Assembly (NCBI RefSeq): GCF_014855515.1 | Contig: NZ_JACYFK010000001.1 | Span: 1,984,001-2,048,000, forward strand | DNA from: Euzebyella marina | GTDB taxonomy: Bacteria > Bacteroidota > Bacteroidia > Flavobacteriales > Flavobacteriaceae | Length of the DNA: 64,000 nucleotides | Direction of reading: 5' to 3' | Part shown: one piece after another, positions 16,734 through 25,030 of the stretch | How positions within the stretch are numbered: position 1 is the stretch's first letter | How the letters are laid out: every line of letters begins with the position of its first letter | Notes under the pieces: generated by a model | Told to the model about the DNA's origin: nothing | Databases searched by the model: none | Seen by the model: the letters and a program-made list of their open reading frames with translations, nothing else | Position numbers and translations under genes: made by a program

Positions 16734-19352
16734 TTATTGAGTTTCTGTATAGGGAAGGTAAATTTCAAAGGTTGTACCCTCACCAGGTACACTATTGGCC
16801 TGAATATGACCACGATGGTTCTCGACAATTTTTTTACAGATGGCCAGACCGAGTCCTGTGCCAGTATAGGCATGTTTTTCGTGAAGCCTTTCGAAAAGCT
16901 CAAAAATCTTAAGACTCTGTTCTTGCTCAAAACCAATACCATTATCACTCAAGGAAATTAATAAGTATTTGCCCTTGGGCATGTTCAACTCTGGGTCTAG
17001 TTTTTTGGCGTCTACAATCTCGTAAGCCACATTTATTATAGGTACTTGATCATGTTTCTTGTATTTCAGCGAATTTGAAACCAGGTTGCTGAACAACTGT
17101 TCAAGTTGAAAGCCAGTGCCGTGTATAGAAGGTAAATCGGGTACGGTAATGACCGCTTCAGTTTCGTTAATTCTTTCCGAGAAGTCTTCAAGAACCTTTT
17201 CAAAGACCCCGTTTAAGTTCACTCGAATCGGCTCATTGATTACCTCGTCGGTAATTCTTGAGTATGAAAGAAGATTGCGTATTAGAAGTTGCATTCTATT
17301 GGCCGAATCCTCGATTTTATCCAAATAACGCCGTCCTCTATCAGAAAGGTTATCACGATCAAAATCAGAAAGCCTGCTGATAAACATCTGAATTTTACGC
17401 AACGGCTCTTGTAAATCGTGACTTGCTACCCTGTTGAATGATTCCAGTTCGGCATTGGTTCGTTTCAGGGCCCGGTTCTTAAGTTTTAGGTTTTGTTCGT
17501 TGAGAGTTTTGGCCGTAATATCCCTAATAACACCCACCATATAAGAATGCCCGTCTTTTTCTAGAAAATGCGCCATTGATGACATGTACTTCGTCTTACC
17601 GTCACGGGTTTTGACTTTATACTTACTTTTTGTTCGCTTTTTCTCTTTGATGGCCTTTACATTTTTATTTCGTAGCCGCTTGGCATCAGAGGGATTCAAA
17701 AACGATAAAAACCGCTCAAAAGAAGGCTCAAAATCACCTGGCTTATATCCGAATAGGCGGTAGGCATTATCGGAATACTTCATTGTGCCATTATCAAGGT
17801 CGAGATTATAACTGCCAATGCCCGCTATACGTTCGGCATCGTTCAAAATGGTATTTTGAACCTCAAGCGTGTCTTTTGATTGCTTCAGTTCTTCTTCGGC
17901 TTTTTTTCTAAAGGTGATGTCTTGTGATAGAATGGTAACCCCATCATCTAATTGTGAGATTTCATTACAAAAGATAAATTCCCCTTTGGGCAAAACATAT
18001 TTACGTTCAACTTCTTCAGGCTCTCCTGTGGCAATCACTTTTTTGTAAACCTCAAAATCTCCATTCTCGAATACAAAAGGATACTCTTCCGATATGAGCC
18101 CTCCCTCGATTTGATCAGAAGTACGGCCCATAAGATCCACGATTTTTTCATTGGTATATAAGACCCTGAAATCTACAATCTCATTATTTTCATCTCTTAT
18201 AGCCTTAAAGTAGCTAATGATATATTGGAAAGAAGATACCAGATTCTGAAGGAAACCTGACGTCTGTGCCAGCTCTCTATTTTGCTGTTCTAACTTTTCG
18301 TTTAGAGCCATCAATATCTGTTCGGCTTCTTTTTCAAGAGTGGTGTTTCGAACAGTGGTGCTTACACCATTTTCCAATGGTGAAGCAGTTGTATGAAACC
18401 AAACGCTCTTGCCGTCGATGGTATATTCCATTTCTTTGACAACGGTACGGTCTTCTTCTATGGCTTCGGCCAAGAAGGCGACATGTTCTTTTTGGGTCAA
18501 AAACGGAAAAACCTCGGATAGCCTTTTACCAATGGCTTCATCGGGTACTACATTGATATCTTTACGGCCTTGGGCATTGGTGTAGCCTATAATGAAATCG
18601 GTTATTTTATTTGAACTGTTTTTGATCGGTTCATAGAAATTGACAATGTTATCGGTATTGTCAAGTATATTTCTAAGAAAAGCACCGGTCGTGTCCATTT
18701 GCTTTCGATCCATATTTATTTTGGTGAAAGCGAACATTAGAATACCCAAAGCAAAAAGCGCTGAATAAAGAATATGTGTTGGGGTAAGGGTTACGTTCGA
18801 CTCATATTCTTGCCTGCGTTCTCGCAATAACGTACGCTCGGCATCGATCATCGCCTCTTGAATACCGATGAGGCTATCTAATTGGCTTTCGATGCGATAG
18901 ACTTTGTTACGAAGGGCTCTTGACTGAAGAATGAGTCTTGCCGATTCGGTATTCAAAGTGCCTAGCTCTGTAAAAAGCTCTTCGCTAAATTTGGGCACTT
19001 GTTTTAAGCGATTCAATTGGTCTTGGTTATCGCTCATCAAGAGCCTTAGCTTATTAAGACTTTGCGAACTTAAGGTTCTATACTCTTTAATAGGAGGTAG
19101 AAGAGTGCTGTCGTTCGTTATCAGAAACTGCACTCCATCTGCTTGCGAACTGGAGTAGTTCGCAAACAGCATGTTGATCTCATTGATTGTATTTTGGGTA
19201 CGTGATACGAGTTCGGTAGACTTTCGTAGCGCCGTATTTTGTTGAAATGAGGTGTACGAAATGTAAAAAAGTACAATTACGGCAAGTAGTAAAAGCAAAA
19301 GATAGGGCAAAATGCCCGTTTTGGTTTTACCAACGTTGCCTAAGTCTGCCAT
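16734..19352 (-). CDS. CHASE3/PAS sensor histidine kinase
   Basis: 872 residues. An N-terminal TM helix (about 12-32), a CHASE3-like four-helix periplasmic sensor (about 35-185) and a second TM (about 192-212) are followed by three PAS-like modules (about 220-330, 360-475, 490-610; GIGSYNLDLDNGTMKYSDNA is typical). The phosphoacceptor is in FNRVASHDLQEPLRKI, and the HATPase domain follows (NLVSNSLKYK, DNGIGF, GTGLGLAICKKI). It is a phytochrome-like-type kinase. It lies 8 bp after the receiver gene, with which it forms an operon. Confidence 0.92.
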   Translation of the reverse strand: MADLGNVGKTKTGILPYLLLLLLAVIVLFYISYTSFQQNTALRKSTELVSRTQNTINEINMLFANYSSSQADGVQFLITNDSTLLPPIKEYRTLSSQSLNKLRLLMSDNQDQLNRLKQVPKFSEELFTELGTLNTESARLILQSRALRNKVYRIESQLDSLIGIQEAMIDAERTLLRERRQEYESNVTLTPTHILYSALFALGILMFAFTKINMDRKQMDTTGAFLRNILDNTDNIVNFYEPIKNSSNKITDFIIGYTNAQGRKDINVVPDEAIGKRLSEVFPFLTQKEHVAFLAEAIEEDRTVVKEMEYTIDGKSVWFHTTASPLENGVSTTVRNTTLEKEAEQILMALNEKLEQQNRELAQTSGFLQNLVSSFQYIISYFKAIRDENNEIVDFRVLYTNEKIVDLMGRTSDQIEGGLISEEYPFVFENGDFEVYKKVIATGEPEEVERKYVLPKGEFIFCNEISQLDDGVTILSQDITFRKKAEEELKQSKDTLEVQNTILNDAERIAGIGSYNLDLDNGTMKYSDNAYRLFGYKPGDFEPSFERFLSFLNPSDAKRLRNKNVKAIKEKKRTKSKYKVKTRDGKTKYMSSMAHFLEKDGHSYMVGVIRDITAKTLNEQNLKLKNRALKRTNAELESFNRVASHDLQEPLRKIQMFISRLSDFDRDNLSDRGRRYLDKIEDSANRMQLLIRNLLSYSRITDEVINEPIRVNLNGVFEKVLEDFSERINETEAVITVPDLPSIHGTGFQLEQLFSNLVSNSLKYKKHDQVPIINVAYEIVDAKKLDPELNMPKGKYLLISLSDNGIGFEQEQSLKIFELFERLHEKHAYTGTGLGLAICKKIVENHRGHIQANSVPGEGTTFEIYLPYTETQ

Positions 19353-19360
19353 TCACTAGA

Positions 19361-19807
19361 TTATATTCTGAACAAGAAATTGCCTTTGTCCATTTCATTT
19401 TCTTCGTACTGCCAATTTCGTTTCACTACTTGAGCTATGGTTTTCTTCAGCTCTTCAAACTTATTGGGTTTGTTGATATAGATATTGGCACCGTTAACAA
19501 AAGTTTCCTCAATATCTCTTTCAGAAGAGGAAGTAGAGTAGATGGCTACCACCAAATCTTCAAATTTAGGATTGCTTCGAATTTTTTTAAGACATTCAAA
19601 CCCATCCATAACAGGCATATTCAAATCTAAGAATATCAATTGTGGGAATTCGGTACAAGATCCGGTTAAATAATCCAATAATTCTTGTCCGTTGTGAAAT
19701 TCTGTGAGGTCTGTTTTTAAATCAATTTCCTGTAACGCATCGGCAAAAAACATTCTGTCGTCTTCATCGTCGTCTACAAGCACAACCTTCATGGGCTTTG
19801 TACTCAT
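19361..19807 (-). CDS. Single-domain response regulator (receiver only)
   Basis: 148 residues, CheY-like. The acidic pocket is VDDDEDD, the phosphoacceptor Asp is in IFLDLNMPVMDGFECL, and the conserved Thr/Ser and Lys are in YSTSSSERD and INKPNKFEEL. No output domain. It probably shuttles phosphate with the adjacent CHASE3/PAS kinase, as receiver-only partners of phytochrome-like kinases do. Confidence 0.92.
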   Translation of the reverse strand: MSTKPMKVVLVDDDEDDRMFFADALQEIDLKTDLTEFHNGQELLDYLTGSCTEFPQLIFLDLNMPVMDGFECLKKIRSNPKFEDLVVAIYSTSSSERDIEETFVNGANIYINKPNKFEELKKTIAQVVKRNWQYEENEMDKGNFLFRI

Positions 19808-19823
19808 AATGGGTATTCTTTAA

Positions 19824-20375
19824 TTAAGTATTATTGGTTTTTCTTTTTTCAAGTATTCTCAAAAAAGCGGTCGGTGTGAGGCCGGTCACTTTTTTAAATT
19901 GGCCTGATAAGTGGGCTACACTACTATAATCTAATCTATAGGCGATTTCGGTCAAGCTCATATCACCTTCTAAAATCAATCTCTTGGCAAACTCGATTTT
20001 GCGCAATATAATGAAATTCTCGATTGAGGTATATGTTTCTTCCGAAAACAGGTTTGACAGATACGAATATGAATAGCCCAATTTCTCTGAAAGATAAGCA
20101 GATACCGTTGTTTTTCGCATATCGCTCGAGTATATAAGCTCTTCAAGAGCCTTTTTAATATCGCCTACAATATTATTTTTTCCGGCATTGGTCAAACTGA
20201 TACCGAAACTGGATAATGCCTGGGTGATTTGATGGCGTTTCTCTTGAGAAATTTCCCTGCTTAAAACCAAATGTCCCGTATTGTTAAATGAAAATTCTAT
20301 CCCTAATTTTTGCAATTCGGTCATTACTACCTTTTGACTTAATTCAGTTGGTATGTAGTGTAGTCGAAATTTCAT
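19824..20375 (-). CDS. AraC-family regulator (short)
   Basis: 183 residues from the ATG at 20375. The C-terminal AraC helix-turn-helix pair is clear (KTTVSAYLSEKLGYSYSYLSNLF and MSLTEIAYRLDYSSVAHLSGQFKKVTGLTPTAFL). The N-terminal half is small. A longer start at 20441 is rejected because the -7 element TATCTTTG lies between it and 20375, so that ATG would not be transcribed. It is the first gene of the AraC/receiver/kinase operon, with 16 bp to the receiver. Similar short AraC proteins in Bacteroidota accompany stress loci. Confidence 0.88.
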   Translation of the reverse strand: MKFRLHYIPTELSQKVVMTELQKLGIEFSFNNTGHLVLSREISQEKRHQITQALSSFGISLTNAGKNNIVGDIKKALEELIYSSDMRKTTVSAYLSEKLGYSYSYLSNLFSEETYTSIENFIILRKIEFAKRLILEGDMSLTEIAYRLDYSSVAHLSGQFKKVTGLTPTAFLRILEKRKTNNT

Positions 20376-20405
20376 TGATTGGCGCCTATCAAAGACCTGT
20401 AGCTG

Positions 20406-20413
20406 CAAAGATA
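20406..20413 (-). promoter_or_regulatory. -7 element of the AraC/receiver/kinase operon
   Basis: On the minus strand TATCTTTG matches TAnnTTTG perfectly, 30 bp before the ATG at 20375. It fixes the start of the regulator. The 232 bp between the divergent genes hold no other obvious gene. Confidence 0.55.
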
Positions 20414-20616
20414 GAAATAAAGTAAGTGTTAAATTTAACATTTAACGCCTTTTGGCAGTACTTAAATCTTGACAGTACGGTTAACCACAAAACTTTTTGG
20501 TCTCATCGCATGACCAACGTGCTCTTTAGCAATCTGTTTAGGTCAACAATCGTTTGATAAAAGCTATCTGTTATCTCTCGGCCCATTTATCTTTATTATA
20601 ACTAAAAATGTTAATT

Positions 20617-20856
20617 ATGGATAGGCCTAGTATAAAAAATGAAGAACAATATGAAGCTTTACGCGAGAAAGGGTACAGTCAACAAAAGGCTGCACGCATT
20701 GCCAATACCGAAGATTCAGGTGTAAAAGGAGGTAAGGCTAAGCCCTATGAAGAACGTACGAAAGAAGACTTGTACGAGCAGGCAAAAAAAGTAGGGATTG
20801 AAGGACGCTCTAAAATGACGAAGAAAGAACTGATTTCGGCATTGAGAAACAATTGA
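20617..20856 (+). CDS. DUF7218-like / Rho-N-type small protein
   Basis: 79-residue basic protein. Residues 1-32 (RPSIKNEEQYEALREKGYSQQKAARIAN) match the small stress-type family often labelled DUF7218. Residues about 45-79 (TKEDLYEQAKKVGIEGRSKMTKKELISALR) form a SAP/Rho-N-like helix-extended-loop-helix that binds nucleic acid in other proteins. The ATG at 20617 fits the family start better than the one at 20608. It opens the cluster of small stress-type genes and is closed by a strong terminator. Confidence 0.75.
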   Translation: MDRPSIKNEEQYEALREKGYSQQKAARIANTEDSGVKGGKAKPYEERTKEDLYEQAKKVGIEGRSKMTKKELISALRNN

Positions 20857-20877
20857 AAGAAGGAAGTAATTAAAAAA

Positions 20878-20916
20878 CTAAGGGCGGGAAGCTACAGCTT
20901 CCCGCCCTTAGTTTTG
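20878..20916 (+). terminator. Strong intrinsic terminator
   Basis: A 15-bp perfect GC-rich stem (CTAAGGGCGGGAAGC / GCTTCCCGCCCTTAG) with a TACA loop, followed by TTTTG. It closes the 79-residue gene. Confidence 0.85.
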
Positions 20917-20947
20917 TCAAAATTTGACAATAAAATGATGGTCTTAC

Positions 20948-21268
20948 CTATTCATTTTCGGCAAAATTCTCTTCAGGTATTTCTTTAAAGAATTCAGCCG
21001 TATCGGTATCGGCACTGGGGCCGTAGGCCATTAAAAAGACGCCTTTTAGATGATCATTGGTTTCAATAACATATAGAATTGACATATCTGACGGGTTACT
21101 CATACCCTCATATCTATGCTCTTCAACCACATGAATATCCTTCGGTGCGTATTCTTTTTTAGATTCGGTTTCGATTAATTTGCCCGCTGCGTATCTGAAA
21201 TTTTTTGAATAGCCCTTGGCTTCGAACTTTCGAATCAAATCTTGCTCGTGTTTCGCATAATTTTCCAT
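20948..21268 (-). CDS. Hypothetical protein, 106 residues, acidic C-terminus
   Basis: Soluble alpha/beta protein with the pattern VVEEHRYEGMSNPSDMSILYVIET, LKGVFLMAYGPSAD. This pattern recurs in a small Bacteroidota family that is often mislabelled as phosphoribosylpyrophosphate synthetase; that activity is not credible at this size. It ends in an acidic tail. It lies among stress-type genes, is separated from the upstream lipoprotein gene by a terminator, and probably has its own promoter. Confidence 0.7.
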   Translation of the reverse strand: MENYAKHEQDLIRKFEAKGYSKNFRYAAGKLIETESKKEYAPKDIHVVEEHRYEGMSNPSDMSILYVIETNDHLKGVFLMAYGPSADTDTAEFFKEIPEENFAENE

Positions 21269-21288
21269 GATTCTTGATTTAGAGTTTT

Positions 21289-21334
21289 ATAAAAAAGACA
21301 AAACGGATTTTTCGAAGAGAAATATCCGTTTTGT
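21289..21334 (-). terminator. Intrinsic terminator after the small lipoprotein gene
   Basis: An 11-bp perfect stem (ACAAAACGGAT / ATCCGTTTTGT) followed on the minus strand by TCTTTTTT. It separates the lipoprotein gene from the 106-residue gene. Confidence 0.8.
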
Positions 21335-21368
21335 ACGTTAGTGTTTTGCCTTAATTAAGGGGCAGTGA

Positions 21369-21560
21369 CTAGTTGTCATCCACAGCATCTTCAACTTCAT
21401 CTTGAACATCTTCTGCACCTTCTTCGATATCGTCACCTACTTCATCCATAGTATCTTCGATTTTCTCACCGGTCGATTTCTCTTCTCTACAGCTATTGAA
21501 AGCACTTAAAGAAAATACCAATGCACAAAGGGTCATAAAATAATATACTGACTTTCTCAT
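21369..21560 (-). CDS. Small acidic lipoprotein
   Basis: 63 residues: a lipoprotein signal (residues 1-24, SAFNSC lipobox) and then a very acidic segment with repeated GDDIEEGAEDVQDEVEDAV-like heptads, predicted as an amphipathic helix. Low-complexity acidic lipoproteins like this occur beside stress genes in Flavobacteriia. Function unknown. Probably anchored in the inner or outer membrane and facing the periplasm. Confidence 0.7.
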   Translation of the reverse strand: MRKSVYYFMTLCALVFSLSAFNSCREEKSTGEKIEDTMDEVGDDIEEGAEDVQDEVEDAVDDN

Positions 21561-21610
21561 TTTTCTACTTTTATTGATTATATAATTAGGTTCTCTGTTA
21601 GTCTTTTAAT

Positions 21611-21772
21611 CTAAATTCTTCGTCTGCCCATAAATAGGGAGATAACAAAAAGAACTAGAAATATGAAGAATAAAATTTTAGCAATACTGGCTGCACCAGC
21701 AGCGATTCCACCGAAACCGAAAATAGCGGCAACAATAGCTAGAATAACGAATATAACTGTCCAACGTAACAT
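21611..21772 (-). CDS. DUF1328 (YtjA-type) small membrane protein
   Basis: 53 residues beginning [20 protein letters not shown], followed by a glycine/alanine hinge ([12 protein letters not shown]), a second hydrophobic helix and a basic end (GRRRI). This is the clear DUF1328 pattern of two TM helices around GGIAAGAA. Inner-membrane, function unknown. In other bacteria it is often associated with general stress regulons. It lies upstream of the small lipoprotein gene on the same strand. Confidence 0.88.
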   Translation of the reverse strand: MLRWTVIFVILAIVAAIFGFGGIAAGAASIAKILFFIFLVLFVISLFMGRRRI

Positions 21773-22013
21773 AATTTATCTGTTTTTGGGTTAATTAATA
21801 ATTTAAAATACCAGCAAGGCGATTTCCTTATTGGTATGGTGTAAAATTCCGAAAATCAACCAGTTCCTATTAGCCTTATCCAATTCAAAATTGATTCATC
21901 TAAAGTTGTGTACATCTATTTTTTGAAATTGAATTGGAATTTTAAATATCTGAAAATCAAATACGTAAGATATTTTTTAAAGAATCGTTCTTAGGTAAAT
22001 TATTAGAGTGGAA

Positions 22014-22045
22014 TAAAAAAAGGACACTCAAATGAGTGCCCTTTC
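22014..22045 (-). terminator. Terminator after the DUF2383 gene
   Basis: On the minus strand a stem around CACTCA/TGAGTG, extended by GGGC/GTCC with one mismatch, is followed by seven T. It lies 21 bp after the DUF2383 stop. Between here and 21772 are only AT-rich sequence and a weak hairpin (about 21818-21848). Confidence 0.7.
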
Positions 22046-22065
22046 TTTTAAAATTTAAGGAAATA

Positions 22066-22515
22066 TTATGCTATGTCCTCCAAGCGCTTGATATTATTAA
22101 GTCCGCTGACAATTTGGTTTTTTTGTTGTGTCAGCAGAGTTTCAGTACTAGGCGGTAAGTTAGTATCTTCCAATACCTCCTCGTACGTATTTACCGCGGC
22201 CTTTTCACCTTTAATGGCTTCTTCTAACATGGCCTCTTCGTTATCTGCGGAAAAGAAATTTTTAATGTCCATCCAAGATCTATGCGCTTTAGAAGCAAAA
22301 CTATCTCCCTTATCGACTTTTTGTCCGTACTGTCTAATCTCGGTTTTTAAAGCATGTCCGAAATCATAACGTTCTTGTGCTTTTCTTTTAAAATAACCTT
22401 TTAGATTGGAGTTCTCTACATTATCTGCGGCTTTGATGAAACCTTTTTCTGCATCATATGTTCTTTCTAATAGGTCGTTCAATTTACTTCCAACTTCTTC
22501 TGTATAGGTACTCAT
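22066..22515 (-). CDS. PA2169/DUF2383 four-helix-bundle protein
   Basis: 149 residues, all helical, ferritin-like. Hallmarks are LNDLLERTYDAEKGFIKAADNVENSNLKGYF and the second helix pair EEAMLEEAIKGEKAAVNTYEEVLED, with Glu/His positions that could bind a metal pair. The family is a cytosolic stress-associated protein of unknown activity. The 5' untranslated region carries two competing hairpins (22535-22572), suggesting post-transcriptional control. Confidence 0.88.
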   Translation of the reverse strand: MSTYTEEVGSKLNDLLERTYDAEKGFIKAADNVENSNLKGYFKRKAQERYDFGHALKTEIRQYGQKVDKGDSFASKAHRSWMDIKNFFSADNEEAMLEEAIKGEKAAVNTYEEVLEDTNLPPSTETLLTQQKNQIVSGLNNIKRLEDIA

Positions 22516-22534
22516 TTGATTATAATTTTAATTA

Positions 22535-22572
22535 GCGGTAAGAGTCTTTTTAGGGATGTTTTACCGCATCCC
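22535..22572 (-). promoter_or_regulatory. Two mutually exclusive hairpins in the DUF2383 leader
   Basis: Stem A pairs GCGGTAA (22535-22541) with TTACCGC (22561-22567), 7 bp with a 19-nt loop. Stem B pairs GGGATG (22553-22558) with CATCCC (22567-22572), 6 bp with an 8-nt loop. They share bases in 22561-22567 and cannot coexist. Stem A begins 20 nt before the ATG, so choosing A or B could change access to the start. Confidence 0.4.
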
Positions 22573-22719
22573 ATCCTCAATTATACCTCTAAATTATAGC
22601 ATGATTGCTTAGATTCTTTGTTTTATTGCCCTAAGAATTGATGCCATCGAATGCAAAGCGATAAGCGTTAAAAATGAAGTTGTTAACGCACATTTTCGAG
22701 AGGGTTAAGTACGATTTTC

Positions 22720-22947
22720 ATGAAAAAAGTAAAGATGATACAGAAAGGAACAGAAGTAGAATGGAAGTGGGGTAACGGTACTGCCAAAGGTAAAGTAGAA
22801 GAAACCTATTCAAAGGAAATTACCAAGACCATCAAAGGGAACAAAGTTACCCGCAAGGGTGAAGAGGGTAATAAAGCATTGTATATTAAACAGGATGATG
22901 GTGACTATGTGCTTAAGAGCGAAAGTGAAGTGAAAAGGGCTGATTAA
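22720..22947 (+). CDS. DUF2945 / HVA1-type TUDOR-like small protein
   Basis: 75 residues, basic, beta-rich. KGTEVEWKWGNGTAKGKVEETY and the end ALYIKQDDGDYVLKSESEVKR are the signature of DUF2945 (hypervirulence-associated TUDOR-like). Cytosolic, function unknown. Its stop overlaps the stop of the convergent topoisomerase gene by 4 bp. A member of the local stress-type gene set. Confidence 0.88.
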   Translation: MKKVKMIQKGTEVEWKWGNGTAKGKVEETYSKEITKTIKGNKVTRKGEEGNKALYIKQDDGDYVLKSESEVKRAD

Positions 22948-24035
22948 TCTTTGAAACCCGATAACGGATCAAATTGTTCGATTCTTTTGAGAATGGCCTT
23001 CTCGGATGCTGAAAAATATTGTGAGCTGCGACATCTATCGGCGCGCTTAAAACTATCTTGTAGCAGGCCATTTTCATAATCGCTTACCAATAAGGGATGC
23101 ACATAGTACTTTCTACATACATTTCTGGTGTTGCCCAAGGCGTCCGCTGCTGCATCAAAACCTGTAAGTACATTTTTATGAATTTCCTTTTCATTTTCCG
23201 GTAGCTCGAGATGCATTAGGGTGTCAAAAAATACGACGGAGGCTGCCCATGTTCTAAAATCCTTAGCAGAAAAAGAATAACCGCTAATATCTTTTATATA
23301 GCTATTGACCATTTCGCTGTCTACCGTCTGCCGCTCTCCATTATCGTCAAAGTATTTAAAAAGTTCCCAGCCAGGTATTTCTTCGCATTTGTTGATGAGC
23401 TTTATGAGCCTTTTGTTCTTAAGGGTGATTTTGTGCTCTTTCCCTTTTTTTCCCATAAAATGAAACCTAATGCCATCTTTATAAACTTCCACATGCTTTT
23501 TTCGCAAGGTTGTAAGACCATATGATTTATTTCTACGGGCATATTGCTCGTTACCGATTCGAATATGGGTCTCTTCCATCAGTTTGATGATTAAGGCCAT
23601 CATCTTACTTTGCGGCCACCCTCGTTGCCTTAAGTCTTTTTCAATCTGCTTTCTGATGCCCGGAAGCGATTTGGCAAAAAATGCCATTCTATAAAACTTG
23701 GTCTGATTTCTGACCTTGGTCCATAGGTCATGGTAACGATATTGCTTTCTTTGCTTTTCGTCTGTGCCAATGGCTTGCAAGTGACCATTTGCCAAGTGAG
23801 TGATTCGAACATCTTGCCAAGCGGGCGGAATCACCAATTTTTGAATGCGTTCTAATTGTTCTTTTTGGGTCAATGGCCCCTTCGATGAGAGGTAAACGAA
23901 ATCTTTCTGCTGCTTTTGTCTGGTAATTGAAAGGTGTTTTTCGGTAACGTACACCAAGTCGATATGTTCGATAGCCGTTTCGGGGGTCTCGATCAATTGC
24001 TGAAGCAGCTTTCTGTCAACTGATTTAACGGCCAT
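22944..24035 (-). CDS. DNA topoisomerase IB (poxvirus-like)
   Basis: 363 residues from the ATG at 24035; an earlier ATG at 24125 would overlap the hemerythrin gene and adds non-family sequence. The N-terminal domain has VYVTEKHLSITRQ and IPPAWQDVRI. The catalytic domain has RIGNEQYARRNKSYGLTTLR (Arg and Lys), FSAKDFRTWAA (Arg) and the tyrosine in CRKYYVHP. It relaxes supercoils through a 3'-phosphotyrosine link. It follows the hemerythrin gene by 10 bp, so they are co-transcribed. Confidence 0.93.
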   Translation of the reverse strand: MAVKSVDRKLLQQLIETPETAIEHIDLVYVTEKHLSITRQKQQKDFVYLSSKGPLTQKEQLERIQKLVIPPAWQDVRITHLANGHLQAIGTDEKQRKQYRYHDLWTKVRNQTKFYRMAFFAKSLPGIRKQIEKDLRQRGWPQSKMMALIIKLMEETHIRIGNEQYARRNKSYGLTTLRKKHVEVYKDGIRFHFMGKKGKEHKITLKNKRLIKLINKCEEIPGWELFKYFDDNGERQTVDSEMVNSYIKDISGYSFSAKDFRTWAASVVFFDTLMHLELPENEKEIHKNVLTGFDAAADALGNTRNVCRKYYVHPLLVSDYENGLLQDSFKRADRCRSSQYFSASEKAILKRIEQFDPLSGFKD

Positions 24036-24045
24036 CGAACTGTAA

Positions 24046-24480
24046 TTACCTATTTTCTTCCATGTGACTCTGATAATCTTTGGCCAAATCGGTCTTGTTG
24101 CGGGTAGAGAATACTTTTCCGGCAACTTGAAAAAATTGATGCTCTTCGTCTTCCAAATGGTGTTCTACTTTGTGTTGCAGGTCTTTTGCAATTTTCAACC
24201 AAGCTGAAGACGAGTAATCGGTTTCTTCTAACTGCTCAATTAGCTCATCGATTTCGTGGTGTTCGGCAATACCATGTCTGGCCAAATCTTGAGTGTTGTC
24301 AACATCTATTAAAGGTTTATAGAAGTATCGTTCTTCAGCATCGGCATGTACTTCTAATTCTGTTTTCAATTTTTTGAAGATTTCATCTCTCACCTTGGTG
24401 TCGCCAGAAGTGTCGACTAGTTGCTCTAATAGGGTTCTTTGAATGTCGTGGTCTTGTCTAAGTGCTTCAAAAATATTCAT
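24046..24480 (-). CDS. Hemerythrin HHE-domain protein
   Basis: 144 residues from the ATG at 24480 (MNIFEALRQDHD). The HHE metal ligands are visible: DHD in helix 1, HADAEERYFY in helix 2, EHHEIDELIEQL in helix 3 and KVEHHLEDEEHQFF in helix 4. It probably binds a di-iron centre that senses or handles oxygen or nitric oxide. The longer in-frame start at 24546 is rejected because the family begins with this methionine. Co-transcribed with topoisomerase IB. Confidence 0.9.
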   Translation of the reverse strand: MNIFEALRQDHDIQRTLLEQLVDTSGDTKVRDEIFKKLKTELEVHADAEERYFYKPLIDVDNTQDLARHGIAEHHEIDELIEQLEETDYSSSAWLKIAKDLQHKVEHHLEDEEHQFFQVAGKVFSTRNKTDLAKDYQSHMEENR

Positions 24481-24804
24481 GGTTCCAGATTTTAAAATGA
24501 TATGATACTGAAAATGGTCCCGACAATTGAAGTGCGCCGAAACCATTCTCTAACAACCAACCAAACTATTTGTAAATGTTTTTTTCTAACTAACTACATG
24601 TCAAAAGTAGATAAGAACGGCGCTCCGTTTTTGCTCAATCAGAAAATTGGTTGACTGTATAATTTCTACAAGTGAATAACTAAGATACCTTAATTATATA
24701 GGTCTGGGAAAAGGCCTAAAAACTGTGTTAGCTTACACATCAAAAAGACCACTAATTTTTTCAAAAGCACCAAGGCCTGTGGTGTAAAGAAGGTATTTTG
24801 CGAC
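24481..24804. other. 324-bp intergenic region between divergent genes
   Basis: It separates the hemerythrin/topoisomerase unit (-) from a small membrane protein (+). Near-consensus -7 boxes are present: TAGTTTG on the minus strand and TATTTTG ending about 5 bp before the plus-strand ATG at 24805. No ORF or hairpin worth naming. Confidence 0.4.
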
Positions 24805-25011
24805 ATGGAAATTTTAAAAGATGAAAAGGCTATGAAACAAGGTCATGAAAAAACAGAATTTATAAAAGAAGAGGGTGATACCCATGATCAATACATTCTA
24901 CAGAAGAATACTAAAACCAAAACCGGTATTTACATTATAGCGGCATTTCTGATACTCTTGATTGTAGGTATAATTGTATCGGCCGTATTCTTTGGTTCTC
25001 CAGAAGCATAA
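24805..25011 (+). CDS. Small single-span membrane protein
   Basis: 68 residues: a charged cytosolic N-terminus (1-40), one TM helix (about 42-62, GIYIIAAFLILLIVGIIVSAVFF) and a short tail. No family recognised. It lies 19 bp before the GIN-domain gene and probably shares its transcript. The -7-like box sits almost on the ATG, suggesting a near-leaderless mRNA. Confidence 0.65.
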   Translation: MEILKDEKAMKQGHEKTEFIKEEGDTHDQYILQKNTKTKTGIYIIAAFLILLIVGIIVSAVFFGSPEA

Positions 25012-25030
25012 TAATCTAACACCGAACAAT

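Noticed and set aside
20376-20441. Longer start of the short AraC regulator
   Set aside because: The -7 box TATCTTTG lies downstream of this ATG.
24036-24125. Longer start of topoisomerase IB
   Set aside because: It would overlap the hemerythrin gene by about 80 bp and adds residues not found in the family.
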